DNA of 19,601 nucleotides from Larix sibirica (GCA_004151065.3 NWUY0300003633.1:33870-53470); one strand, 5' to 3'; numbered from the stretch's first letter, positions 1-9,357 are shown. The notes: generated by a model from the sequence alone, not told the origin. Program-made: numbers and translations.

Positions 1-291
1 ACCTCATCCATGTTGAGTATTATATTTGCAGGTAAGGACCCCTATGGTCCCTTAGGAAGGCGAGTTCCCTCCGATGCAGTTTCCATCTTCCACATCACCA
101 TCACACTTATCTCCTAAAAAGAGAATCCTATGATGTATGTCATCCATACGATGAGATCCTGACCTCACACATTAGGGGCAATATCTTAACACCAAAAAAT
201 TATCCACCTGACATATCATCATCCTCATCTCCTACATATGTCATCACTCCATCTCATTTCCATCTCATTTATACCTATTGGACCTTGAGAA

Positions 292-301
292 AACATTATA
301 A
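292..301 (+). promoter_or_regulatory. TATA-like box
   Basis: The string cattataaaa followed by gcc resembles a plant TATA box. It lies upstream of a T-rich tract and close to the palindromic motif cluster at 350-450, as could occur in an LTR. There is no transcript evidence, and AT-rich DNA gives such matches by chance. Confidence 0.25.
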
Positions 302-349
302 AAGCCAAAAACCAAATTCAAACACCAAAATGGGTCCATCTTAGAAATA

Positions 350-450
350 GGTCACTCATATTCCTAATAAATGAGCGACCCAAGTCACTCAAAATCCTTC
401 GAAGTATGCAACCCAAGTCGCACAAATTCTCAAAAAAAGAGCGATCTCGC
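350..450. repeat. Cluster of decayed palindromic GAGCGACC-type motifs
   Basis: Related short motifs recur here: ggtcactcat (350-359), gagcgacccaagtcactc (373-390), tgcaacccaagtcgca (407-422) and gagcgatctcgc (439-450). They are compatible with one palindromic ancestor close to GAGCGACCYRGGTCGCTC, altered mainly by C/T and G/A changes. A second cluster lies at 1308-1413. Function is unknown; they could be regulatory repeats inside an LTR. Confidence 0.45.
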
Positions 451-1307
451 CTTGGCATGAGTTTTGGTAGTTTCTGATTTTTTCCCAACAAAAAAGAAGA
501 AAGTTGGGCATGGATCCTAACATGGCACAAATCAAGGAGAGGATTTAGGAGATAAAAATATAGTCCGGATCCTTATCCCCAAATTTATCTACCATTCCTG
601 TAAAAGAACATTCAAGGTCCTTCATCAGAGTTAATTCTAAACTCATTTTCTCAAGCCGCCACTCTACCAAGATTGTTTTCGAACTCAAAGCCATCCTCTT
701 CTTGCTCATGCTTCAACCATCAAAGATCCATGTCGTGACGTGTGGCCAAAGGATTGTGAGACTGCTAGAATATTAACGAACCCTCCCTCAGACAGTTGCA
801 ATGGCCCTTTTCCATTTCTATTGTGAGGTGATTCTACTCCTATGTATTCTTATTTAATACACAAAGAATCATTGTTTATTCTTTACATGATGTTGTCATA
901 AAAATACTATTTGATGAAGAATGCATACAAATTTGTTAGTTCAGATTTATTTCAGTACTTATTATGTTAATTCTTCCTACTATTAGTTACTTTTATCTTT
1001 CTGTTTTGTTTATTTTTGTTTTACCTCTCGAAACTTTGCTAAGGTCTACACAACCCTTAGAAGGTTCCTTTTGGAAACCATACTTGGGACGATCCATAAT
1101 CGTTATCTGGTTGTGTCTATCCATCCTTTCTGACCCTTTTCTTGAGCTCTTTTTATTGCTTTGTTTAGTTGTCTCTCTATCTGTTTACTATTGCTTCAAG
1201 CTACTAGGAGGATCCTCGGCCTAGAAATCCCTTACATTTTCCAAGCCAAGGTATTTTTTATTCTTTTATGAGCTTTTTGTCTCGGGCCATGCTTGTTTGG
1301 TTGGTCT

Positions 1308-1413
1308 AAGCGACCTAGATCACCCCTTTCTCTTCGATAGGTGCGACTTGTTTCAAATTTTTTTTTTGTGTTGCATCATCCCTTTCTAGCTCTTTAAGTG
1401 ACCCGGGCCACTC
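1308..1413. repeat. Second cluster of the same palindromic motif family
   Basis: Members are aagcgacctagatcacc (1308-1324), gtgcgacttg (1341-1350, the exact reverse complement of caagtcgcac in the first cluster) and aagtgacccgggccactc (1396-1413). The last is followed by tcattttccttc and then aaaagagcgg, which parallels the aaaaaaagagcg context of the first cluster. This suggests shared descent and not chance similarity. Confidence 0.4.
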
Positions 1414-2169
1414 ATTTTCCTTCTAAAAGAGCGGCGTTCTCTTAAAACCTCTTTTTGCCAATAATTTTCATCCCATTTTACCTCTGTTTTTTTGCAGACA
1501 ATGTCAGTTTTTCAATCCAGGTTGTTTATAGTCCTATTTAGTTTTGTTTGTATTCCTTTGGCTTGTTGTAGCATCCCTTTTTTTTTTATCCTGTTAGACT
1601 GTTTGGCGATGAAAAGTTCCTTCTAGATATAAGTATTGCCCTTCTTTATAGTTCCATTTGGATTAAATTGCTTATAGTTTCATTTTTCTGTTTCAATAAG
1701 TGTTTGGAGAAATCGATCTTATTAGGTAGTTAATCAGTTTGTTGATTAAAGCATTTTCAATTTGCTGGATTAGGACCTTATTATGATCTTTACAATTTTA
1801 AACTGTTTAGTTATCTATTTTTTACATGCATTATTTGAAAAGTAAATTTCTTGATCATAGCCTTTTTATGTTGAGATGAGTTTATTTCAAGAAAGGTTAG
1901 CTTAGTATTGAAATCTTATTATCTCTTTCAAGCATTCAAATTTCTTATTTGTTAGTTGTTCACACCTCCTGTGCACACACCCTCACTCCCTATACTAAAC
2001 TATCAATTGGTTCATGCCGCCAAGTGGAGCCTAAAATCAACCATAATCTAACTCACTTAAACCTCACTTGATGATCAAAAGAACATTGTAGTTACATTAG
2101 GACTTTGGGGATAACAATCCAAATAATTCCCCCTAGTCGCTATAGATTTGAAACATAGTGGTTGTCCAT

Positions 2170-3290
2170 TTAGGAAGATAAAATATCACTCTGATTCAAG
2201 ACATCCTTAAGGAAATCCTCTTTTGATTTAGGCTTCTGGTACAATTTAAGTATGTGCAGATCATTAATCGGAAAGGAAACTTCATGATCATAAATAGTCT
2301 TTATTTTAATGCATGAATTGTCAAAGACAATTTCAATTTCATAAGGACCTATCCAATGGGTAATAAACTTCCTTTTAAATTTTTTGATATGGATTCAAAG
2401 AGAAGCACCTAGTCACATGCCTTGAATTGTTTATTTTTGATGAATCTGCCATGCCATTTTTTCTCTGTTGCTGAATGAGGGCGGTTTGTTGGAAAGCATC
2501 ATGGTGCATTTATTTTAGTTCATTCAATTGTACAATGCTATATTTTTGTGCCTTAGACAGATCCATTCCAAGTTCTACTACAATTTTGAAGGTTTTAATC
2601 AAGAATTCACTTGGAATAAGGACCTGCTTACCAGTAATGTTTCTCCATGTAGTTCTATATTCCCATAAGGCTTCTGGAAGTTTTTCTTCCCAATCTTTCT
2701 TGTGAAGCTAAACTATTTTGGTCAAAATTGTATCTAGAACCTTGTTTGTAAACTCCACCTTCCCATTAGCCCGTGGATGATATAAACAAGACTTCATGTG
2801 CTTAATATGATACTTCTGGGTGATTGCATGGACTAGTTTATATGTGAACTGTGATCCTTGATTAGTGAAAATATCCCTAGGTACCTCAAAACAAACAAAA
2901 ATATCTTTAAACAAAAAATCCACTATGGACTTTTCAACTGCTCTTGGTAAAGACTTTGCTTCCACCCACTTGGTGACATAGTTAGTGCATACTAAAATAT
3001 ACATTTTTCCTTTTGAAAAGGGGTTGATAGAACCCATAAAGTCTAGGGCCCATTTTTCAAAGGGTCCTATAAGAATTTGTGGCTGCAGGGGCATCTCATC
3101 TGCTGCAATCAAACGACCCATTCTTTGACAACTGTCACATCCCTTGACATATTTTTTGGCATCTTTGAAAAGAATGGGCCAATATCATCCCAAGTGAAGA
3201 ATCTTATAAGTTGTCCTTATGTCTTCAAAATGTCCTCCACATGGTTCACCGTGGCATGCTTTCATGATATCAAACATATAATCCTCTCAT
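2170..3290 (-). pseudogene. Integrase pseudogene, D-N-E instead of D-D-E
   Basis: The zinc-binding part (about 3262-3130) shows ACHGEPCGGHF and KGCDSCQR with a stop between them. The catalytic core is open from 3121 to 2708: Asp27 in WALDFMG, residue 87 in FTNQGSQF, and Glu123 in ANGKVEFTNK. Residues 87 and 123 have 35 residues between them, the D,D35E spacing, but residue 87 is Asn (AAT, bases 2861-2863) and not Asp. Downstream, KKDWEEKLPEALWEYRTTW and later EIEIVFDNSCIKIKTI mark the C-terminal region, with stops and frame changes to about 2170. No chromodomain is visible. Integrase would insert the cDNA into the host chromosome. Confidence 0.88.
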
Positions 3291-3549
3291 ACAGAATTTA
3301 ATATTATCAAATTAGGTCTTGTATATAACATATCTCCCTGGATCTAGGAGTATGAAGCACTCAGTCTAACAATCCTTCTTTTTTCTCTGGTTGAAAATTG
3401 TGGTGGTAATTTTCCTATAGTAAAAATATTAGCTATATCTTCAAACCATGGGGGTTAGTATATATTGCAAATGAACTTTCATCTAGAAAACTATCCTCTA
3501 CAGGAGCAAATTTAGCTTCATTATTAACTTGGGAAAGGAAATATGGAAC

Positions 3550-3862
3550 TTGATTTTCTCTCTCAGGTTTGTCCAAAACAATAAATTTCTACAGCAGTAA
3601 AATCCACCTAATGATTATGTCATTCGTTATTGGTTTGTTCATGAGGTACCTGATAAAAAAATGGTCACTATGGAAAAAAACTTCATAACCAATGATATAA
3701 TGTCTAAATTTGTTAATAGCATGAACCACTGCAAGAAACTCTTTCTCAGTCACATTATAATTTAATTCAACAAGAGTCAAGCTTTTCCTAATAAACTAGA
3801 TAGTATAGGTTAAGAGATTTTAATTTTGACCCAAAATTTATCCTATGGTTGGATCTAATAAA
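3550..3862 (-). pseudogene. RNase H fragment
   Basis: A 63-codon open stretch (3780-3589) contains NYNVTEKEFLAVVHAINKFRHYI, then FHSDHFFIRYLMNKP and IRWILLL, the central and C-terminal part of the gypsy RNase H domain, with the Glu of TEKE and the Asp of SDH preserved. The N-terminal part between 3862 and 3780 is recognisable only weakly, in a different frame and with stops. RNase H would remove the RNA template during reverse transcription. It directly follows the RT, as usual. Confidence 0.75.
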
Positions 3863-5007
3863 TCAATAAATATGGAAGTGTAAATTCCAATTTGGTCCTC
3901 TTAATACTAGGGATGAAGCGAGTTTTTCTTTGACTATATCAAAATCATTTTGACATTCATCATTCCAATAAAATTCAACATATTTTGCGAGTAATTTAAA
4001 TAACGGCGAGGATATTTTAGTAAAAAATTCTATAAATAGTTTGTAATAACCCACATGGCCTAAGAAACTCCTCGCATCCTTCTGAGTGGTGGGAACTACC
4101 AATTTGGCCATTAATTCTATCTTTGTTGGGCCCTCTACCTTTATTTCTGCAAAAGACACATGATGTTCAAGAACAATTCTTTTAGTCAATAACATAAAAT
4201 ATTTCTCATTACTCAATGCAAGGTTTTTTTCTCGACACCTAATAAATAATTTTTCAAGGTTATTCAAAGCATCTTCAAATGAATCACCATATACAGTAAA
4301 GTCATTAATGTATACCTCCACACAATCATGAATCAAATCAGAGAAAATACCCATTATCGCTCTTTGGAATGTGGCAGGAACATTACATAACCCGAAGGGA
4401 AATACCTTGTCGGCATATGTTCCCATGGACATGTAAAGGTTGTTTTGTCTTGATCCTATGGAGCGGTATGAATCTGGTTGTAACCACAAGATCCATCAAG
4501 GAAAGAAAAGTATTTATTTCCTGATAATGTATCCAAGACCTGATTGATAAAAGGTAAAGGGAAATGGTCCTTTAAAACGACCTTGTTTAGTTCTCTATAA
4601 TCTATGCATATCCGCCATTGACCATTCTTTTTGGGCACAATTACTAATGGTGAAACCCTGTGACTGTACAAGATGGGATAAATGAAATCTACATTCATTA
4701 GATTCTATAGCTATTCCTACACTATTTCCCTCAAGGTTGTGTTCATTCTTCTATGTGGCTATCTGATAGGTTTGGAATTTTCCTGGATATAGATATGGTG
4801 AATGCACATGTATGGGTGAATTCCTTTCATGTCAGTATGTTCCCATGAAAATTTCTCAAAATATTTCTGCAAAATATGAATTAGTTGTTTCTGTTGTAAT
4901 TCATCTAAGGTGGAACTAATATATAGGTTTTTTCTAGGAGAAAATTCATCAATTTTGCTACAAGACATAGAAATAGAGTTTACATGAAATGCTAATGAAA
5001 AGACCAA
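3863..5007 (-). pseudogene. Reverse transcriptase pseudogene, YMDD-type box changed to YIND
   Basis: Three open pieces make up the domain. 5007-4759 ends with HHIYIQENSKPIR, the pre-RT block. 4698-4456 has SPLVIVPKKNGQWRICIDYR and FSFLDGSCGYNQI, where the first catalytic Asp is visible in SFLDG. 4489-3863 has FPFGLCNVPATFQRAIMGIF, then VYINDFTVYGDSF and RSFLGHVGYYKLFIEFFTKI. The catalytic box is Y-x-D-D in the family; here the first Asp codon is AAT (bases 4304-4306), one G-to-A step from GAT. The second and third pieces lie in different frames, so a frameshift falls near 4470. The enzyme would copy element RNA to DNA. Confidence 0.9.
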
Positions 5008-5082
5008 ATGTGAACTTTATGTATTACAGGTCTCTTGAAAGCCTTAGTCAAAAAGATGGTCTATGGAATATTGCACATAAGA

Positions 5083-5749
5083 TCATAATTGTCCCCCAAA
5101 ATACAGAGAAAAATCAGGGTTAGTAATGCAATTATTCAACATATTTTCATCAGTGTTTTCTTTAAGACTCATGGCTTGTGTAGTGTTTAAAATGGGCATG
5201 GGATGAATTACTTCTTCATCAGTGTTATTCTCATCAAGCCATTGTACACGTTCTAATTCAGATGTGGGTTTTGCAGGGGGATAAAGTGTGATTTGTTTGA
5301 CCTTATTGCCACGTGCAATCATCATATTTTCGGATCTAAAACTAATGAATGCATATGTTGTGGCTAACCAAGGTATTCCTAGAATTAAAGGGTGTCCTAA
5401 TAAATTCCATCAAGTATTCCCAAGAATATAGGGAAACAATGATGTCTTCTAGTACACCTCTTGGTATGATTTTAGATTGAATTTCTAACTCTAACACAGA
5501 AGGTGCAGGTCGAAGATTACATAGCTTGAATTGAGCAAAGGTTTCCATGGTCATCACATTAATAGATGCCCCCAACTCAATTAAAGTATCCATAATAGGA
5601 TATTTATTGATGAGGATTGTGACAATTGGATTCCTAGGGTCCACATATTTTTCTACAATGACTTGGGTGGACATGAAACTTGTTAGTTTACCAACGACCT
5701 GGATGGTAGGTGGATCTCTCTTCCTTCTTCTAGGCTTCTTAAGGCACAA
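5083..5749 (-). pseudogene. Retropepsin-like aspartic protease, catalytic Asp changed
   Basis: The open stretch 5749-5342 begins CLKKPRRRKRDPPTIQVVG and carries the active-site block DTLIELGASINVM; in the family this reads DLGA, with the Asp catalytic. Here the codon at 5576-5578 is GAG (Glu), so cleavage activity should be lost. After a frame change near 5400 the block LILGIPWLATTYAFI follows, then MMIARGNKVKQITLYPPAKP at 5325, where a new 80-codon open stretch runs to 5083. The protease would cut the gag-pol polyprotein. It lies between the gag linker and the reverse transcriptase, as expected. Confidence 0.8.
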
Positions 5750-5828
5750 ATCCCTAATTTTTTTTTGTGTATATTGGTATATCCTTGATGGCTTGTAGTA
5801 GGGGAATATTTATACAAACATTTTTAAG

Positions 5829-6480
5829 TTATGCTAGTAGGTCAAACTTAGAAGGGGTTCTTGGTCTTTCCAAATTTAGCCTTTCCGAAAAGGGAGGCAA
5901 ATCGGATGGCATTGCTTGTTCCTTCTCAGGAGCAAGTTGTTTTATTGTGGACTCACTGTTATTTGGATCATATTGAATAGGAGTATCTCCCTCTTCATTT
6001 TCTCTATAATTACTAAGGATTTTTGGTTGAGTACTTTCCTGCAATCCAACAGGAGCAATGGAATATCTGGGAAAGGTTTGCAATTCAACATTGTAAGCAA
6101 GCTGCTCCATATTATTATTGTTAAGATTTGGAATTGGCTGGGTAGGTATCTGTGTCAATCATGGAGGAGTTTTATTAGTTCGTTGTTGCAATTGTTGTGA
6201 CTGAGTAAATTGAGGTTGTGGAGCTTGTGTAATGTATGATTGCTGGGTTTGGGGAGAGTATTGTGGATATGTTTGTTGTGTAGGATGGGGAAAGGTAGGC
6301 ATGTTTTTTTAAGATGGACCATGCCACCCTTGTTGCCAACGTTGGTGTGGAATATGTTGAGGAGGCCATGCCTTCCATGGCATAGGAGGATTCCACATTT
6401 GTCTAGAATATTGTTGACTAGAATAATAAGGAAATTGATGCACATGGTTTTGAATCATACATGTTGATCGAGGCATCCAA
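5829..6480 (-). pseudogene. Gln/Pro/Asn-rich gag-protease linker
   Basis: Upstream of the protease the minus strand encodes low-complexity peptide: blocks rich in Gln, Pro, Trp and His (about 6160-6470, with an in-frame stop near 6310 and a change of frame), then an open stretch at 6158-5829 starting MTQIPTQPIPNLNNNN and ending SERLNLERPRTPSKFDLLA. The end resembles the conserved leader just before the protease in these elements. The linker itself has no catalytic role that I can name. Confidence 0.6.
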
Positions 6481-6485
6481 GGTCT

Positions 6486-6734
6486 CTATGGGGCCATTGC
6501 ATAAAGTGTATTTACAACCTCATGCTCCCCTTGGTATGCCACCTTAATCCCTGGAAAGGAAGGGAAACTACTGGTGAGATGGTTCTGATCACAAATGCTG
6601 CAAATTTCAATGCTATTTAATGGACAACCCCTGAAGGGATATTTTTTATTGGACTTAGAACATAATATGGATAGAGAAAATTTTGCTTCCTCCCATTTCT
6701 TCTTACCCTGCAATGTGTCAAGCTGTGAACTCAA
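6486..6734 (-). pseudogene. gag nucleocapsid fragment with degenerate zinc knuckle
   Basis: An 82-codon open stretch carries CSICDQNHLTSSF (bases 6564-6602), which fits a retroviral-type zinc knuckle except that the last metal-binding Cys is Phe and one inner residue is missing. It is followed by PSFPGIKVAYQGE, a block I associate with gag of plant Athila-like elements. Zinc knuckles bind the element's RNA during packaging; with the fourth ligand gone this one is probably not functional. It lies downstream of the capsid part and before a Gln/Pro-rich linker. Confidence 0.7.
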
Positions 6735-6849
6735 AGAGCTAAGAATGTTAGTTTTAAAATTTTCAAATAAATTACCATTCTCATACCATGTGACTCCTCT
6801 TGTGGAAAATTTTGTAAATATGGAAGTAATGTCGCTGGGGTTTTTACCA

Positions 6850-7793
6850 GTCTTTGAGTTTACTCTTGAGTAATGTTTACATAGATCACATATCTTTTCA
6901 TATGAAATCTAGGAAACACATCCATATCCCATCAAGTTTAGGAGGTCCAACCATTCTTATCAAATTCCTCTTAACAAGATTTTTCATAAGGTTTCCTTAC
7001 CTAGTTGAGCATGTTTTGACCTCTGAAGGTTATAGTGAAATCACTCCACATAATTCTCCAAACTATCCTCTTATTTTCCTGTCATCTTAAATAGTTATTC
7101 TCTAAGTTATCTAGCCTTACACTAGTCCTGGTATTTCTTCAGAAATACTTTCTTCATCTCATCCCAAGTCTGAACGCTAATCCCACCAAGGCCCATAAAA
7201 CATAGTGTTTCACTTTTTAAGGTGGAAGGAAACAATTTCAACTTCTTGGAATTAGTGGAATAGTCAAAGAGGAATGCATCCAAGTCTTCGCTAGCCAAAC
7301 CATGAAAATTTGGCAAAGTAGATAGGGGAATATTCTTCATTTGTGTTATTCCTCTAAGGTATCTAATAGGAAAATTGAAGGTATCAATGGATTCTTGGTT
7401 GGATACTGTGACTTATTCTTTTTCCATATTGTATAGAATGATAGATGGTCCTCCTTGTACCACATATTCCTTATAGGAAGCAATTTCTCCTAAAATTCTA
7501 ATTCTTGGACCAGATTTGTCTGGCAATCTATATCAAGCTTCCCACCAATTAATTCTTATGTATATGTAGTAGAGGGAACAAATACTTCTTGTTGTAAAAA
7601 TCTATTCTCCCATGGAATCAATTGTAGGATCTCTCCTAGGTCCCTTGATTTTTTCCCTCGAGGTTTCTCCATCTTTTGATTTTCTTGCCAGGGGGGTAGT
7701 AGAATGGGTGGCTCTTACAACCCCACAAAATGAAGTGGTGGGAATTTCTCTTCCTCTAGGAAATATACCCCTATTGCCTCTAAACTTATTCAT
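6850..7793 (-). pseudogene. gag pseudogene (capsid region)
   Basis: The first Met at 7793 opens a basic N-terminal stretch (MNKFRGNRG) that stays open for 63 codons. After several breaks the capsid homology starts at 7340 with LPNFHGLASEDLDAFLF, followed by KLKLFPSTLK, FMGLGG and FLKKYQD, the hallmark blocks of the plant retrotransposon gag domain. A stop follows KYQD, and homology resumes as SLENYVE and LQRSKHAQLG towards 6850. Compared with the family, the stretch between FLF and KLKLFP and the RW before FMGLGG look deleted. Gag would form the virus-like particle that carries element RNA; here it is broken by stops and deletions. Confidence 0.8.
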
Positions 7794-7841
7794 GCAATCT
7801 TACCATTATTATAAAAGAAAACTTATCTACATCTACTCATA

Positions 7842-8060
7842 AGATACCAACATGATAATGATTCGTAGAAACTCACTAGAGTTGATGTGCAGGTTCTTAC
7901 CTCTCGTCTTACCGCTTCCACTCCTCCAAGTTCAAAATGATGGTACTACAAAAATTGAAGGATTCTGCTCTATTTTTATGTGAGAAAATGCAAAGAGGAA
8001 AGCATATAAATAACAAGAAATCACAACACCCTATATTCTAGGACTAACTCCTTTAGCACT
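7842..8060 (-). other. Leader between primer site and gag
   Basis: About 270 bases separate the primer site from the gag Met at 7793. This untranslated leader of the gypsy element shows no open frame of interest and no structure that I can name. It begins on the minus strand with agtgctaaaggagttagtcc. Confidence 0.4.
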
Positions 8061-8078
8061 TCCTCGACAATGACACCA
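8061..8078 (-). other. Primer binding site, tRNA-Asp type, decayed
   Basis: On the minus strand the 18 bases read TGGTGTCATTGTCGAGGA, three bases after the LTR end. The classical plant tRNA-Asp primer site is TGGCGCCGTTGCCGGGGA. The five differences are three C-to-T and two G-to-A changes. Position next to the LTR and just before gag supports the call. Priming by a tRNA-Asp is typical of Athila-like elements. Confidence 0.8.
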
Positions 8079-8263
8079 AAATGTTAGGTGATTTATATGT
8101 TTTAATTATCAATACAGAGTACGTAAACTTGCGAAGTGCAATCACTATATGTGCAGAATCAACCTTTCAGAGTACTTTTGAAACCTAAGCTTTCTTATGC
8201 ACTAATGATGTCTCAAAATCAATATAAAGCAACTTTTAAGAAATTACAGAATTAAATTTCCAT

Positions 8264-8638
8264 GAGTCTGGTTACTCTTGAATAAGTAATCAATATGACT
8301 AGTAATTATTGAAACACGGGTCACATCATCATCTGCAAGCAATGATCATTAGTGTAATGAGTACTCTGCACCTAGTTTGTTGATTTTATAATTAAGAGTT
8401 TTTGCTAAAAAATGAGGATGAATTTTGTAAACAAGAAATTAACACTAAAATATAAAACAAACTTGAAACCAACTGCAGATTCAAACTTCTCGAGACTTGG
8501 TTTCTCTTGAATTGATAATCACTCTAGTTGGCAATTGTAAAAAACACAAGTGAAAACAACACTTCTATAATATGAGATTACTTGTTGCATAGATACTTTG
8601 TTCCAAGTCATGCGATTCAATTACTTAGAGTTTATGCT
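8264..8638. repeat. Two diverged tandem units of about 230 bp inside the LTR
   Basis: Similar strings recur at a constant offset: gagtctggttactcttgaat (8264) pairs with gagacttggtttctcttgaa (8492), and gagtttttgct (8396) pairs with gagtttatgct (8628). The offsets are 228 and 232 bases, and between the anchors there is weak continuing similarity. The outer limits of the units are not clear. Tandem duplications inside LTRs are common in plant elements. Confidence 0.5.
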
Positions 8639-8999
8639 TAAAATAAGTTATGTATTCTTGCAAATTAAAATAATGTTCCACACAACGTACGTTAATACAT
8701 AATTAAAATTCACACAACAATTATCATTATAAATGGAATAAAACTTGAACTAGTATAATCTAATGTAGAGAGTAAAAGAACTAACAACAAAAGAAATGAA
8801 CAAGTAGCATTGCCCTTGTAATAAGGGGAACCTACTTCCCTAGAAGCAAGCTATAGAAGTGAAATCAAATGCTAAAACACACCAGCACATCGCAAATTTG
8901 AAGAAGAAGAGCTCCTTTGTTAATTTTGAAAATTACAGAGTGTCTAGCCATAGATTTCTCACACCATCTAGTATCCCTCCTGAGTGATGGTTTATGCCT

Positions 9000-9011
9000 C
9001 TCTTTATAATT
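9000..9011 (-). promoter_or_regulatory. TATA-like box in the LTR
   Basis: On the minus strand this reads aattataaagag, followed by aggcataaacc. It sits about 170 bases inside the proposed LTR start and upstream of the gag-pol remnant in the correct orientation, as expected for an LTR promoter. The same site is present in the second large copy at 13003-13014. Confidence 0.45.
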
Positions 9012-9174
9012 GGTTCGGAATACAAAAAGGGGAATACAAGGAATATCATATCCCATGATCTTAGTCGAGATCATTACCTTATGAATCAAATCTTGTTCAC
9101 AATACAAGAGATAACTTATGGTTACTCCATTACAACCAAATACTATACTTTATAGATACATATGTAGGATAATA

Positions 9175-9357
9175 TCAAGTCCCCATATTTCTCTTGCAAG
9201 TATCCGTGATTCGAGTACATAAAACAACGATGTTTTCTTTAATCCTGGAATTTTGCCAATACACAGGCCACAATTTTACATGTTGACCCAAATAGTTGAC
9301 CAAGCTTCCACCTCGATTATGGGGGATTTCTTCTTCATCCAAAAGGAGCATAAGCAA
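9175..9357 (-). pseudogene. LINE post-RT fragment, copy 1
   Basis: A 60-codon open stretch contains RGGSLVNYLGQHVKLWPVYW followed by QNSRIKENIV. The Gly-Gly, the spacing and the PVYW with a following Ser recall the block just after the RT domain in plant LINEs, where a similar GG...P-[VI]-YW pattern occurs. The resemblance is by eye and the Met at 9357 is not a real start. It would be the most downstream recognisable part of the LINE, ending where the gypsy LTR may begin. The stretch is identical in copy 2 at 13360-13178. Confidence 0.45.

Larger units (their letters stand above)
1..2160. other. Non-coding, T-rich region, possible edge of another retroelement
   Basis: No reading frame here resembles a protein I know. 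Bases 1-300 are mixed. A TATA-like box lies near 292-301, and from about 960 to 1960 the plus strand is strongly T-rich, with runs such as those near 1361 and 1577. T-rich leaders downstream of a promoter are common in plant LTR retroelements, so this may be the remnant of a plus-strand LTR and leader, but I could not find matching ends or a primer site. An 86-codon open frame at 964-1224 is hydrophobic only because T-rich DNA encodes Phe and Leu. Bases 2000-2160 follow the gypsy integrase on the minus strand and should hold that element's 3' end; I see no copy of its LTR there. Confidence 0.5.
2170..9177 (-). mobile_element. Decayed Ty3/gypsy (Athila-like) LTR retrotransposon
   Basis: Read on the minus strand, the order is LTR, primer site, gag, protease, reverse transcriptase, RNase H, integrase, which is the Ty3/gypsy (Metaviridae) order. 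The internal part from the primer site to the end of integrase is about 5.9 kb. The tRNA-Asp-type primer site, lack of a visible chromodomain, and an RT tail with the motif RSFLGHVGYY suggest the Athila/Tat side of the family; lineage is an inference. Frames are interrupted by many stops and frameshifts, and protease, RT and integrase each have an altered catalytic residue, so the copy cannot be autonomous. The right boundary (about 9177) is a guess based on a minus-strand TG start. The left LTR was not found, so the left boundary is only the end of recognisable integrase. Confidence 0.88.
8082..9177 (-). repeat. Probable 5' LTR of the gypsy element
   Basis: The inner edge is well placed: on the minus strand the sequence ends cacctaaca, followed by TTT and the primer site, so the LTR ends in CA at base 8082. 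A TATA-like box lies at 9000-9011 on the minus strand. The outer edge is uncertain; a minus-strand TGATATTATCC ending at 9177 is one candidate and would give an LTR of about 1.1 kb, normal for Athila-like elements. Within it, two diverged tandem units of about 230 bp are visible. I found no second LTR copy at the left end of the element. Confidence 0.6.

Noticed and set aside
33-54. Imperfect hairpin around aaggacc and ggtccctt
   Set aside because: Stem is short with a one-base bulge and nothing nearby gives it a role.
1070-1100. Possible primer site near ttggaaaccatacttgggac
   Set aside because: Only about 10 of 18 positions fit the tRNA-Asp site and the differences include transversions, so the match is too weak.
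1203-1223. Palindrome with gaggatcctc core
   Set aside because: A ten-base perfect core is expected by chance in a window of this size, and no repeat of it was found.
964-1224. 86-codon plus-strand open frame with membrane-like sequence
   Set aside because: The hydrophobic composition follows from T-rich DNA; no start context, no known motif and no neighbours support a gene.
2475-2705. Plus-strand open frame opposite the integrase C-terminus
   Set aside because: It lies on the reverse strand of recognisable integrase sequence, so it is a shadow frame.
5547-6200. Three overlapping plus-strand frames
   Set aside because: They lie opposite the protease and the gag linker, whose minus-strand motifs are clear.
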